Origin: Saccopteryx bilineata
Lineage: Eukaryota > Chordata > Mammalia > Chiroptera > Emballonuridae
Length of the DNA: 64,000 nt
Direction: 5' to 3'
NCBI RefSeq assembly: GCF_036850765.1
Contig: NC_089490.1
Span: 97,328,074 to 97,392,073, forward strand
The stretch's first letter is position 1. Each line of letters starts with the position of its first letter. The notes under the pieces are model-generated. The model worked only from the letters and a program-made list of their open reading frames with translations. It made no database searches and was not told the origin of the DNA. Below, in pieces: positions 1 through 12,028 of this stretch. A program made the position numbers and the translations under genes.

Positions 1-3000
1 CTGAAGAGATAAATGGCCCTTCCCCCTGACCCTACATCTCATTCCTTTCCAGGAGGGATACAGAGGTGGACACTCTCTGTTCCAGGGCTGGGATCGTCAG
101 AGTCCATATTATCAAATTGCCTCTGGAACGTTGCTGCACTCAAACATTCACACCTTTTTGAATTCGCAACCAAACAGCTATTTGTCTCAGACAGGAGGCA
201 GTCAGAGAGGGTTCGTTTCTGAGGTTGGGCAAATGAACCAGCTAAAGAAATGGCATTTTTTTCTCTCCCCTGTAGCTCCTCGGTTTGCAAGCAGATTTTT
301 ACAGTTGAGTCTTAATCACTGTGAACTCATTAGAGTATTGAGCAATGGTATACACCGTCCTGCTATGGCCGGGAATGGGCCCAGTTCTCAGACCAGTGTT
401 GGCAGGGAAGCTCAAGCGGAGACAGGTGAGAACCAGGAACGCGGGCCAGGCTTCACACACACTGTGACCCTGTGAAGAGCCGGCTTTCTCTCCGTTTGGC
501 AGGACAGGGCCCGCTGCTCAAGGGCCCGGGCCCTCCTGCCTCCAGCCTCTGCTGGAGGGGCTGCCTGGCAGGCTCCCCCCGCCCCGCCCCTCCCCCCACT
601 GTGTCAGTCTCCTCCGTCCTGCAGAGCAACCTGAACACCTGATTCCCACACCCATTTTGGTCATTTCTTCCCTTAGTTTGTGCTGCTTATTAGATTGTGG
701 ACATAGGATTCTCTTCATTATTTTACATCTTCCAGCTCTAGCGCAGTGCAGGAGGTATTGGTGCTCATCAAATGTGGCTGAATTCAATGCGACGGTGGTC
801 CCACTTTGGAGGGGCAGGGCTCATGGTAGGCTCTGTCCTGCTCATCATCATTACCATCACCAACGTTGTAACTAACCTTCCCCAATGGTTTCCTGCCCAA
901 CAAATATCTAAGTAGTTTATTTCAGAGTGGCTTTATGACAACTCTGAAAAAAGGCCTTATTTTTATTCCTACTTTCTAGTTGGAAAGACTTATTTTACGG
1001 TATGCCACTTAGAAAGGTGTCACTTGCATTTGACCAAGCAGCTAAGACATGACTAAACTAGGATTCGGATTCAGATCTACTTGCCTCCAAGCCTCTCACT
1101 TAACCAAAACGTACGACTGCCTGGCTGCCTCCTCACGCACTGGCACCAAGCCCCCTCTTCCTGCCTTCCCCATCCTCTCCTGCCCTGTGGCCCGTGTCCT
1201 GGCCCTTCTGTTTTTGACCTCCTAGGGACAGCACATGCCCCAGCTGCTCTCCAGAGGCCCCAAGTTCTCCACTCCTCCTAATTCTTGAGCTCACTCTGCC
1301 ATCCACCATTCCACTGCCAAGCTCTGCCTCCCTGTCTTTCTGCTTAAAATCTCACTTACTAGACTGCCAGATTATAATCAGTTGCATTTTATTTAGCTAG
1401 TTCATACCAAAGTGTGAGTGACTACTAGCCCCTTAAAGGTCAGTGGGAAATTTCCATTTGGTAAGAAGATATCTGCCAACTTCAAGAACTAAATCTGAAT
1501 GTGTTCTCAAAGGTGAAACCCAAAACGTTTTCAGCAGTGGCAGAATTTTCTAGTTACACGCATGGCCTTCTCCAAGATGACCCCTTAGAACACTTATTTG
1601 TATGTTTGAAGGTCTGTATGTATATATTTGCTTACAAAGAAATCTAATGAAATGTCTTGTTAATGTGCACTTTTCATTGTGATTCTATCATTGTTCCTTT
1701 GTTTCAGGTTAGTCCCTTCCACCTCTGATATTTGGATCCACTCTATAAATCCCCTTGGTTACCCCCAAGCACAAGGGTGGTCCAGGCCCAGAGTCAGAAA
1801 GAAGGATCACTAATCCTCTTGGCGTTTTCCAGAAAAGACCCAACAAACCATGCACGGCAGGAGTGGCACCAGAGCATCCCCTTCAAAGCTGCATAATTAA
1901 GGTCTCTGTGTGGCTCTGGGAAATTGTATGCTTCACTCCCACTGAGGTCTGTCATGGTGACCACCAGTTGTCAACATCTGGAATCCATTTGCCTGTTCAA
2001 AAAAGCCACCCAGACAGAACCGCCTGTGCCCATGATTGGGCTCAGTGATGTGGGTGATGTGGTCCGGGGAGGTTGGGAAGGGCCCCTTGCTAGCTAGGAT
2101 CGTGGGTCAGTGCCAGGTTATCCAACAAGAAGAGACAACCTGAGCTGAGGCACCAGCTCAAAAGGGGTATCAAAATTTTTTGAAATAACTTGGGGAGCTT
2201 TATTAAAGTCATATTCTGGTTAGTATTGTTTTTATTTTGAATTACATTTGGGGGAGCATCATATTCTTTTCAGTGCTTAAGACTTCTAAATCTCTGGTCC
2301 AGGGACCAGGGAGCTATACATATAGGACTGGGACTGAGGACATGGGATAAATGCCACATAGGGTCCCCAAGTCTTCTCTGTGCCTAAATCCCAGCATCTA
2401 ACAGAGCACCTTGCATATGGGAGCTCAGAAGGTGCCTGGTGGCCTGATTAGGCTTGTCCCTGAAGGCCTCATGGCTGCTGATAACCTAGCCACCCAGGGC
2501 TCCCCCCATTGCCCTGAAAATGACAGCAGAGCATAATGAAAAGAGAGACCATCACCACCTCCATTGCCCTCCACCACCTCTGTTTGGGTGACCATTCTAT
2601 CTTTCAAACTGAGACATCTTGGGAATGAGGGGAATGGAGTGTTAGAATTAATTCATAGGCTTCCTTGATCATCAACAGGTATACTCTTGGTTGTCCTTAG
2701 CAGACTTGATGTATATCCTTCTACCCCTCACCAAGATTTTATTTTATGCCAAATGAAAATTTCTCTACTCTTCCACCCCTATCCCTCAGACCATTGTCTC
2801 TTCCATCCCCACCCAAGGGCTCTTCCTTGGTCTCTGAAACATCCTGACCCATCACCCAGAGAATGTTCCATTTTTCTAATTCTAGGAGCCTCGACTCAAA
2901 TCAGGTGTTACCACCCCCCTGGACCTCACACATGGTGAGTGAAGGCAGAGCAATGGCACCTGTCAAATGAGAGCCATTCTTCCACAGCTTGCCAGATGCC

Positions 3001-3690
3001 AGGGAGGGCTGTATCAATGATAGTTCTTCAACATTCAACATGGGAGGCCCACAGTGTTATTGTATTATAAAACAGCCTGTCAAGGACTTAACCCTGTTCC
3101 TCATGCATAGCAGGCACCTCATCAACACATCACACACAAAGATAATGATGAAGCTACTTTATATGCCTAGTGGCTTGGAAGGCCCAGGACCTAAGTCTAT
3201 GATACAGGCAAGAAGTCATAAAAGGAGTCATTTCAGTCCAGAAAGCCTCATGAAGCACCTGCTCTATTCCAGGCCCAAACCTAGGCACTGAGATGAACAG
3301 GACGATGACAAGTGAAGTCCCGCTCTGAAGGAAGACCTGTTTGAGCCTGAGCAGGAGAGAGGTGGGTCAGCAACTGACCCCATTGGAGCAGAATGTGTTT
3401 ATGACAGGAGCATGGAAGACAGGGGAATGGCTTTGGATGGAGAGACTGAGGATGGCTCCTTTGAGCAGAAGGTATCTGAGCTGTGCACTGAAGGATTTCA
3501 ATAGAGTAAAGTAAGTGTCGGGTATTTCAACCAAGAGGACAACTGATGGGAAGGCACGCCGATGGGTATCATCTGAGGATCTGACTTTGTCCAGTGTAGC
3601 TACAAAGTCTAGGTGTCCTTGGGGATAATGTAGAGAAAGGAAAGACTGAAAGGGAAGATTTAGTATTACATTATGGAGGCCTTTATCATT
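1..3690. other. Gene-free flank downstream of KCNA5
   Basis: I see no supported gene here. Reading frames are short and none resembles a known protein. The stretch around 1,080-1,400 is C/T-rich and looks like an old L2-type LINE tail on the plus strand, which is a weak call. The rest is unique-looking AT/GC-mixed mammalian intergenic DNA. In other mammals the area downstream of KCNA5 is also gene-poor. Confidence 0.6.
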
Positions 3691-3694
3691 TTTT

Positions 3695-3877
3695 CCCCCA
3701 TTGATTACAGAGAGAGAGGCAAGAGGGAAGAAGAAAAAGAATCATCACCTCATTGTTCCACTTAGTTAGTTGTGCACACATTGGTTGTTTCTCGTAGGTA
3801 CCCAGACCAGGATCGAACCCACAACCCTGATGCACTGGGACAACTCTCTATCCACTGATCTACCTAGCCAGCGCCCA
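3695..3877 (-). repeat. Ves-like tRNA-derived SINE
   Basis: Read on the minus strand this begins with a degenerate tRNA-like head (GCTGGCTAGGTAGATCAG...), contains a B-box-like GGTTCGATCCTGG, and ends in a pyrimidine-rich tail that appears on the plus strand as an AGAG-rich stretch. This is the layout of bat Ves SINEs. It is diverged, so likely old. Confidence 0.65.
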
Positions 3878-4599
3878 TTATGGAGGACTTTAAAAGTTAG
3901 GCTAACAGGGCTGAAATTATTCTGTTTAGGAGCCCTGGGAAGATTGCACAACAGAATTGTCCTCTGGAGAGATGAATTTGGAAGTCACGCGTAGGGTGGA
4001 CTGGAGGCAGACAGGAAAATAAAAGCAGAAAGGCTACGTAGAGGTGACTACATCCACCCCATACCCATTTCACACATGGGGCCCTGATGATGTGGGATTT
4101 ATAGGTGACACCACTACCACCAAAGAACAACACATAACAATAATACAAGAACGTGCACACTACAGAAAGTACAACAGAGGAACAGAAGCACAAACCCCTG
4201 ACCATTGTCCACACTGTTTATTTTGTGAGAAAAACTTCATTACTGGACACCTTGGCCACTTAAGCACAGTTGGGACCACTTGCCCCAATTTCCCAGGTGA
4301 CACCCATTTAAAAAGTGCAAATGATAGCAGTAATAGAAAGTTTTATCAGCTGGGGAGGGAAGCAAACAAACGCGTAGGGCATCTTCTGTCCTGCTCCTAC
4401 AAATTAAAAACCAAGACCTCATCACTTGCCTTCCAGCAGAAACTCTTACCGTTTCCTTTGGTGAGATGGCCCACTGCGTTTCCTTTGTGTGCACTGCCTA
4501 CATCCCCAGTGCCCAGTGGCCAGGGCAGGGCAGCGGCTGGGATGGAAAACCCTGCCTGAAGCTCTCCAGGAGGCCTTAGCTTTTTTCCACCCCCAGTTC

Positions 4600-4985
4600 T
4601 GCCCGACGTCTCCACCCCTCTGCTTCTGCAGAAAACCTGGGCTCCCTCCTAATGCCCCAGCATCTCCACGTCCCTGTCTCCCACTCCTCACTTTATTCAA
4701 TGCCTTCTCACACTTCACTTACATGTCACTCTTCTCTGACAATGCATCTCTCTAAAGTTGTACATCTCTCCTCCAATTACAACACTGCTTGTTTCCTCCA
4801 TTGCTGTTACCTCAATTTAAAAGTGTTCTAGTAAAATATTTATTTGCTTACACGATTATTGATTTCCCTGACTGGAAAAACCAATCAGGAACCAGCCCTT
4901 GCCAATTATTCCCAGTACCTTAGCACAATGCCTGCCTGTCAAATGAATATTTGTTGAATGAATAGAGGAATGAATAAATGAGTGA
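4600..4985 (+). repeat. L2-like LINE 3' remnant
   Basis: A C/T-rich protein-remnant-like stretch ends in a sequence of the type AATGCCTG...AATATTTGTTGAATGAAT, which is the typical 3' end of ancient L2 LINEs. It is followed directly by a younger SINE. Boundaries are approximate. Confidence 0.5.
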
Positions 4986-4987
4986 AT

Positions 4988-5195
4988 GGGCCTGGCCTGT
5001 GGGTGTGCAATGAATAGAGCGCTGACCTGGAATGCTGAGGTTACCGGTTTGAAACCCTGGGCTTGCCTGGTTAAGGCACATGTGACAAGCAATCAACCAA
5101 TGAACAACTAAAGTAAAGCAACTATGAGTTGATACTTCTCGCTTCCTATCCTCTCTCTCTACTCTCTGTAAAATCAATAAATAAAATCTTTAAGA
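4988..5195 (+). repeat. tRNA-derived SINE (short family, GTGCAGTGGATAAAGC type)
   Basis: The head reads GGCCTGGCCTGTGGGTGTGC, followed by GACCTGGAATGCTGAGG, a B-box-like CCGGTTTGAAACC, GGGCTTGCCTGGTTAAGGCACAT, and a CT-rich plus AATAAA tail. The same family recurs at 16,219, 33,455, 37,903, 45,517, 45,745 and 60,370. Confidence 0.85.
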
Positions 5196-5200
5196 TAAGC

Positions 5201-6800
5201 AAATAAAATAATGAGTGAGTGGTGCTGAGTGAGCAGTGAGAATGAATGCTAGCCCTAAGGACGTTAAAGTGTTTCCGTTGCCCCTGCAGACAGAGCAATG
5301 TTTGTATGTAGAAACCTGTTTATCACAGTGCTATACCCTCATTGCCTACACAGGCTTGACATTTGCAATAACTGCAGGTTGAATTGAACAAAATCAAATT
5401 GAAGGAGACAGATGAGGATTTCACAAGCATGACTGGAGAGCCAGGAGGCAGCCTTCCCGAGCAGACTGGATGCAGATACACTGATGTAGCAGCTTGCAGG
5501 ATGTAGCACCTCAGGACGCAGGCTCGAGGGCAGCCCAGTGAGGACCGAGAGCTTCATGCAGAAGGAGCCGCATGCAGCACGGGGAGAACTCCAGCCTAGG
5601 AGTTGGAAAAAACGATTGTGGTCCTAGATTGCTGTAACTGGGGTATGACCTTGGACATACCACCTCTTCTCTGTGGGCCTCAGTTTGCTCACCTGGGAAA
5701 GTGGGACAGACCAGATGATTGATAAGATTCCTTCCGCTGAAACATTGCGTGATGCAAAGTTTGACATTGAAAATACATCCCAGTAAAGGGAAGGTAACAA
5801 GCATCGTGCTCTGTCTGGAGGCCTGTGGTCTGTCGCTGACTCGCTCCCGGCTGGGCCACACTCCCCTCACTGTGCACACAGAGACCACGCCAGTCCAGGG
5901 CCCCTCTCCTCAGCCAGAGAAGAGCCAGGCGAGCACGGACGGAGACATGCAGCCTCCAGGCTCCCCGTGTGATCCCATGTCCAGGAAAAAATGAAAGGCC
6001 AGATGGAGAAGGAGGTCCATGCCCTGGAAGTCAGGGCCCAGTTCCACTAACAGTTGGGGAAAGCCCACTGCCCAGAGTCCTAGAGAGAATTTCCAGTTTG
6101 ACATTTTCTTCCTCTTTCCTAGAAGTCGAGCAGCCTGTCCCAGGGCCGCCTAGAAAAATCTAATTTTCATAAGGAGGTAGAAGTAAGTTCATATTTCTAA
6201 TAAATCTGTCTCTGGTCTAGAAAATGCCAGCCATGAAACCCCCTGCCTGGGCCAGGGGTTGGCATTTGCAAGAAATGCAAGTTCTATGGAGTAAAATCAA
6301 ATCAGCAGGCAGGTCAGGGCTCACAGGAACCGTGGATACCCAGGAGGCAGCCTCCGTGTGACCAATCACTGATGTGACAGGGATGGAAGCTCTCAAGCCA
6401 AGGCTGGTTTTGATATTTTTAAATGACAGCATTTCAAATAGTTATATAAGTACCTACAATAATAGCTTCACTTTTGCCTCTTAGCCTACAAAGACTATAA
6501 TATTTACTATCTGGCCCTTTTCAGAACTTGGGACAACACTGGCCCTAAACCATCTCTGAGTCTCTTGCCTTTGGTGATATTGGAACTGGTCCCATGGTCC
6601 TGGGGAGTGGCCCCGGACCTCACCCCGGACTCCACCCCTGAATGATGGTGATGGGGCCAGGGCAGCCATACCCCTCCAGCCCCCTCTTCCCATCTCCCTC
6701 ATCCCTAATGCCCTTCCTTCTCTCTAGCCCCCCTACCACCACCCCCACTTCAAGGTTTCTAGAAGCTTCCCTTTTCTACTCCATTCCTACTTCATTAAAC
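5201..6800. other. Gene-free interval
   Basis: No gene is supported. Around 5,630-5,740 there is a MIR-like core (CTTGGACATACC...CTCAGTTTGCTCACCTGGGAAAGTGGG region). The remainder is unique-looking. Confidence 0.5.
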
Positions 6801-6938
6801 CTGGGACTTCCACACCCCGGGCTGATGCTCTACCACGGAGCCAACTGGCCAGGGCCGGAACCAGGATTTTATAACACGTAAAGGCCCTGGCCAGTTGGCT
6901 CCGTGGTAGAGCATCAGCCCAGCGTGTGGATGTCCCGG
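6801..6938. repeat. Long inverted repeat of a SINE head
   Basis: Bases 6,819-6,856 are the exact reverse complement of 6,883-6,920 (38 bp). With a few mismatches the arms extend to 6,801-6,856 and 6,883-6,938, around a 26-base spacer. The right arm is the start of the SINE that follows; the left arm is a truncated antisense copy of the same head. The transcript of either strand could fold into a long hairpin. Confidence 0.9.
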
Positions 6939-7245
6939 ATTCAATTCCCAGTCGGGGCACACAGGAGAAGCACTCATCTGCTTCTCTATCTCTCCCCGTC
7001 TTACTTTTCTCTCTCTCTCTCTCTCTCTCTCTTCTCTTCTCTTCTCTTCTCTTCTCTTCCTGCAGCCATGGCTTGATTAGAGCAAATTGGCCCTGGGTGC
7101 TGAGGATGGCTCCACTGCAGAGCAATGGAGAAGCGGCCCCAGATGGGCAGATCACTGACCCCTAGTGGGCGGGCTGGGTGGATCCTGGTCAGGGTCCATG
7201 CAAGAGTGTTTCTCTGCCTCCCTCCTCTCACTTAAAAAAAAAAAA
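6883..7245 (+). repeat. tRNA-derived SINE (long ~370-bp family)
   Basis: The head GGCCCTGGCCAGTTGGCTCCG has a tRNA A box, and GGATTCAATTCCC stands at the B box. Then come the family-specific ACAGGAGAAGCACTCATCTG, a CT-rich block, the GAGCAAATTGGCCC body and a poly(A) tail. A (CT)n then (CTCTT)n microsatellite at about 7,012-7,058 sits inside the CT block. Confidence 0.9.
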
Positions 7246-9430
7246 AGCACATGAAAAAATTTTTTTTTCAAAACCTGTTATTGTTTAGGGTTCAGCCTCC
7301 ATAGAAGCAAAAAAACAGGCAGTGAGGGAGGGAGCCAGAGGCTCTGCAGGGGAGAAGCCATCCTTACCCCAGGGCCCAGGCCAGTGCAGCCCACTCTCCT
7401 GCTGGGGTTGCTGCAGCTGGGAGATTATAAACCCAGGGTGGCTTCCTGCTGCAGGGGCCAATAAGCAACATCTGGATAAAAAGCTTGGCTGAGGCCACTT
7501 GATCTAATCTCCTCAGGAAGGTAAAGGCTGTGGCGAATCAATGACAGCAGAGAAGGGGAAGCTGGGAAAGGATAGGAGGGGCCCTTGACCTCAGAGGCCT
7601 GAGGAAGAGCCTCGACATTCAGGTCCCTTTCCTGCTAAGCATGCAAACGGGTGAACCATAATGTATGGAGTAAAACAGTGGAGCCTATTCCAGAACCACA
7701 GCAACAGGTGCACTGAGAGACAGAGACCCTGAAATACCTGCACGGCCTAGCGGCGCCCCTCCCAGTGTCCCAGGAGAGATGCCACGTCACTGGCCATGGA
7801 GATGAGAGGCTGCAACAGGGCACAGGATGCCCAACTCCAGGGCTCCCTCTGGAAGCCCCTGGTCCCCTTTGTAAACCTGCTCTACAGTATCCCCTCCTTT
7901 CACACAAAATAGGGAGACTCACTCTCTCATTTCCTCCACTGTGTCCCTGAGGTTTGTATAAGCTTGCACTTGTTCACTGGGCATTTAAAGATGCAGGCCA
8001 TCAGGCACCTGGACGTACCTGAGACCTGGGCACTACTCTCTTTGCGGCTTAAGTCTAAATGAGCTGACCTCCAGATCCAAGATGGTAATTTCTCTGTTGC
8101 CTTTAAGGGAGGTTGAGTCTGGGATTGGCTGACTCAGTCCTAAGCACAGGTGTGTACTACTCCTCACATTGGCTTTAAAGCCAAAAGCCATAGAGGGCTT
8201 GGTGGTGAGACTGTGTGGAGTTGAGCTTTGGCAAGATGCCCTGCTATTAAGCAGATTGTAAATTATAAATAAATAAAGTGTCTCTGCTCTTCTTTCTTTG
8301 CCCCAACAAGTAATGAGAAACAACAGAGCCCTGCCTGCACAAGCCTTCTGTTTCCTCCTCAGAGTTGCTACTAAACAGCTCCTGCCTGGAAATGACCCCC
8401 GTCAGTCACAGCCACTGGCCCTACTATTGTGTAGGCATCTTATTTAAATCTGCAGTTCCCAAATATCCGGTTAGCAGATCCTCCCTCGCCCCACGGAGAC
8501 CTGGGTACACCCTCACAACTAGCCAGTAAGCTTGCTCACTGCTACTGTGGGGGCGGAGTGATTGTGGACCACCGGCCCACCTGGGCAGGGATGTAAAACA
8601 ACCAGTCTTTGGATAATTCAGCAGAAAGAGCAACAGCAGGAATCTGGAGCCCCACGGGAACAGCTAATCCCAGAGAGAAATCACAGGCAGTGTTACACCT
8701 ACTGTGATGTTTTTCTACAACCACCCAGTGAAAAAAGAAACAAAGAGATTCGTTCTAAGTTTAGAGATTACTCCTGATAAGGCAGAAACCAGCCTTTAAT
8801 GTGGACAAGCAAATGCTTCCATTTGGCCTCTGGCTGGCTCTGTCTACCAAAGGGCCGTGCCTCCTTCTCTGCCACACCATGGTTGGCAGGGTTGGTATAA
8901 CAGGTGCGGTTCCCTCCCTCTCTTCATGACTTTCACACCAGGGCCTCGTTTGTGTAAACAGGCTTTCTGTCGGAGAATCCAGCCTGCTTCTCAGAGCTGT
9001 TGAGAGCCAAAGCAAGGAGGGCGTAAAACCTGCAGGCAGAGGGGAATTTAGAAATCCAGCACCAGGAGACCACAGTAGTTTGGGGGGGGGGTAGTCAGGA
9101 AGAATTGGAGGGCCTCATTCCAATTCTTCTGCCTTCTAAGCTTCACCCCACTGCATGCTGATGGTTGGTTCTCATACTAACATGTTACAGGGGTGTCCAT
9201 GTCATCAATGGCCTGAGGCAAAACAATTCACTGCTCTATGAGTCAAAGAGGGGACCCAGCAAAAAAAAAAAAAAAAAAAAAAATGTTGATGATCAAACCA
9301 TTAGCATTCTAAGTTTTCTAAGAATGCTAATGCTCTGACTCCAAAATCAAAATCAGCAAGTGACGGATTATTTTTCTTTTATTAAAAAAAAAGGGGGGGA
9401 TGCATCTGCTGTAGAAAAACTAACACTTGC
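7246..9430. other. Gene-free interval, simple repeats
   Basis: No gene is supported. There is a 23-base A-run near 9,260-9,283 and a G-run near 9,080. A short imperfect inverted pair around 9,300-9,330 (AGCATTCTAAG / CTAAGAATGCT) could form a small hairpin. Nothing else stands out. Confidence 0.5.
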
Positions 9431-10222
9431 CTCAACCAAGTAACATTTTATTTCCTGGGATAAAAATAAAGAGAACGAATTATCAGAAGCCTTCCTCCAA
9501 CATCATTAACATGCTTTTCGAAGAAAGTTATAAGAATTGTTTAAGGCGTACAGAAAAAAATCAGACCTGCCTTTCTTCCAGAATATTCCCTGCTCTAGAT
9601 GCAAAGCACCGATACCACATCCCAGAAAAGAGAGGCTTACCGACACAGGAACCAGAACAGCTGTAACCAGGGTCTCTGGCTCTAATGTAAGTTTCACAGA
9701 AAAACATCACAGTAACTCTCTCTTCCATAAATACAACATATGTCTTGAAAATATATCCAAAATATCTTCATCTGAACTATAGTACAAAAATCCACTTACC
9801 AGCCATAAAAATATTTCTCCCTACACACAAACATAACCATATGTAAAGCAAATTTGGAACACATGGATGGGGGGGGAGGTTACAAAATCTCTTGGGATCT
9901 GGGCTATTTAAAGTCATTTTTGTTTGGGTTATTCCTCTGCTGGGTATAGGAAACTGGCTACAAATACATCCATCTCATAGTGCTCACCATCTTAACAGCT
10001 CCTGCGTCATGGAATGTGGTATTTTTTAAAAATAGGCGACCCTTGATAATCATGGAAAAAAGAAAAATGGGGGGATCCAGGGAGAGAGGGAGAGAGGGAA
10101 GGAGCAAAAGGAAGAGGGACAGACTTTGGTTATAGGCTGGGTTTGAAATACTCTGTGGTATAATGCAGACACCCAGGTTCAGGAGGCTTCTGCTGTCCCC
10201 ACCAGTCAGCCTGAATCGCCCC
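9430..10222 (-). other. KCNA5: KCNA5 3' untranslated region (predicted)
   Basis: The AT-rich stretch after the KCNA5 stop codon reads as a 3' UTR on the minus strand. TTTATT on the plus strand at 9,448-9,453 is AATAAA on the gene strand, about 770 bases after the stop. That is close to the 3' UTR length I recall for human KCNA5. A second candidate signal lies near 9,378. The end point is inferred. Confidence 0.55.
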
Positions 10223-12028
10223 TTACAAATCTGTCTCCCTGCTGGTGTCCAGACAGAGGGCATACAGGGACCTTCGCAAGTCCACGTTGCTCTTGGCCTT
10301 GAGGTTGCACTTCTCTAGGGGGCAGCTGCCCCTCCGGGCTCTTTCCGGATTCTCCAGGGACCCCTTGCGGAACGACCCCCTATCCCAGCTGGCCTTCCGC
10401 GGGCCTCTGCTGTCCGGCCCTGGCCCCTGGCTCTGGCTTCCCTGCTCCTCCTTGAGGGCCACCTGCTCCTCGTGGTCCGTCTCCCGGTGGTAGAAGTAGT
10501 TGAAGTTGGAGACAATGACGGGCACTGGCAGGGCGATGGTGAGGACACCAGCGATGGCACACAGGGAGCCCACGATCTTGCCCCCGACAGTGACTGGCCT
10601 CATGTCCCCATAGCCCACCGTGGTCATGGTGACTACCGCCCACCAGAAGGCATCCGGGATGCTGGAGAAATGGGTCTCCTGGTTGTCCGCCTCTGCGAAG
10701 TAGACAGCGCTGGAGAAGAGGATGACTCCGATGAAGAGGAAGAAGATGAGCAGGCCCAGCTCCCGCATGGAGGCCTGCAAGGTCTTGCCCAGGATCTGCA
10801 GCCCCTTCGAGTGGCGGGAGAGCTTGAAGATGCGGAACACCCGGACCAGGCGGATCACTCTGAGGATGGCCAGCGACATGGCCTGCTGCCCGTTCTGGCC
10901 ACCCCCGCCCCCGCCCCCTGGCTGTTGCTCTGCCAGCTCGGTGCCCAAGGTGATGAAGTAGGGGAAGATGGCCACCACGTCGATAATATTCATGATGTTC
11001 CGAGAGAACTCCGCCTTGCTGGGGCAGGCGAAGAAGCGCACAAGCAGCTCAAAGGTGAACCAGATGACACACGTGGTCTCTACAATGAAGAAGGGGTCTG
11101 CCAGGGTCCGAGGCAGGAGAGGTGCCACCGTTGGGGCAGAGGGAGGCGCCCCGGCTCCGCTGCCGTTGGCGCCCCGGGCCTGCCCAGCAGGCTGGTGAGG
11201 CACCGGGGGATGAGGAGGCAGCTCGCTTTCGTCCCTGAACTCAGGCAAGGTCTCCAAGCAGAAGGTGATGATAGAGATGAGGATGACCAAGACGGAGACA
11301 ATGGCGATGGCGCGTGCGGACCCCGAGCTCTCTGGGTATTCAAAGATAAGCCACACCTGGCGTTGGAACCCGTTCCGGGGCAAGGGCTTCTCCTCTTCTT
11401 TAATGAAACCCTCGTCCTCTCGGAAGCGCTCCATGGCCTCGTCCCCCAGCTGGTAGAAGCGAATCTCATCTGCGAACACATCCAGGGAGACGTTGACCGG
11501 CCTCCGCAGCCGACCCCCCGACTGGTAGTAGTAAAGGATGCCGTCGAAGCTGGGCCGGTTGCGGTCGAAGAAGTACTCGTTCCTCAGGGGGTCGAAGTAG
11601 CGCAGGCGCTTGGCGGGGTCCCCCAGAAGGGTGTTGGGGAACTGCGCCAGGGTGCCCAGCTGCGTCTCGAAGCGCAGCCCGGAGATGTTGATGAGGACGC
11701 GCTGATGGTGCAGGGCCCCCGCGCTCAGCCCCTGGTCCTCCACCATGCCCGGGTCAGGGTCTCCTTCTCCCTCCTCGTCCCCCGTTGGAAGCTGTCTAGG
11801 CTGCGGCTGCTCCTGGAGCAGCGGTGGTAAAGCCCGCCCTCCCTGGTTCGCGCTCCTCTGCGCGCTGCGCCCCTTCCGCGCCGGCTCTTTGGGTCCATCG
11901 TTGAGGCCAGCCGTCGAGGGGCACTGGAGCTCTCCCCCTGTGGCTTGGCTGCAATCTGCCCGGGCCTCACCTCTTTCTCTGACGGTCATGGCCCCGCCAT
12001 TCTCCAGGGGCACCAGGGAGATCTCCAT
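10223..12028 (-). CDS. KCNA5: Voltage-gated potassium channel Kv1.5 (KCNA5)
   Basis: This is the pore-forming alpha subunit of a Shaker-type delayed rectifier of the plasma membrane; in mammals it carries the atrial ultra-rapid current and acts in vascular muscle. The single exon encodes 601 residues (human about 613) and has no break. Visible parts are a proline/acid-rich N-terminus; a T1 tetramerisation domain at about 111-205; S1 239-259; an S1-S2 loop with N-glycosylation site N288-G-S; S2 313-333; S3 346-361; and S4 with R390, R393, R396, R399, K402 and R405. S5 is at 424-444, the selectivity filter TVGYGD at 470-475, S6 at 482-508 with the PVP hinge at 501-503, and a C-terminal PDZ ligand ETDL. 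The start at 12,028 is chosen because [16 protein letters not shown] matches the family N-terminus and has G at -3 and +4. The frame stays open 83 codons upstream, but that part is unlike Kv1.5. A run of seven glycines (371-377) lies in the S3-S4 loop. Confidence 0.98.
   Translation of the reverse strand: MEISLVPLENGGAMTVRERGEARADCSQATGGELQCPSTAGLNDGPKEPARKGRSAQRSANQGGRALPPLLQEQPQPRQLPTGDEEGEGDPDPGMVEDQGLSAGALHHQRVLINISGLRFETQLGTLAQFPNTLLGDPAKRLRYFDPLRNEYFFDRNRPSFDGILYYYQSGGRLRRPVNVSLDVFADEIRFYQLGDEAMERFREDEGFIKEEEKPLPRNGFQRQVWLIFEYPESSGSARAIAIVSVLVILISIITFCLETLPEFRDESELPPHPPVPHQPAGQARGANGSGAGAPPSAPTVAPLLPRTLADPFFIVETTCVIWFTFELLVRFFACPSKAEFSRNIMNIIDVVAIFPYFITLGTELAEQQPGGGGGGGQNGQQAMSLAILRVIRLVRVFRIFKLSRHSKGLQILGKTLQASMRELGLLIFFLFIGVILFSSAVYFAEADNQETHFSSIPDAFWWAVVTMTTVGYGDMRPVTVGGKIVGSLCAIAGVLTIALPVPVIVSNFNYFYHRETDHEEQVALKEEQGSQSQGPGPDSRGPRKASWDRGSFRKGSLENPERARRGSCPLEKCNLKAKSNVDLRRSLYALCLDTSRETDL

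Noticed and set aside
6883..6960. SINE heads as functional tRNA genes
   Set aside because: They keep A- and B-box-like motifs but do not form a full cloverleaf with acceptor stem, and they continue into SINE bodies.
10472..11830. 452-codon open frame antisense to KCNA5
   Set aside because: It is the mirror of the GC-rich KCNA5 coding sequence. Its translation is low-complexity and family-less, and no promoter or splice context supports it.
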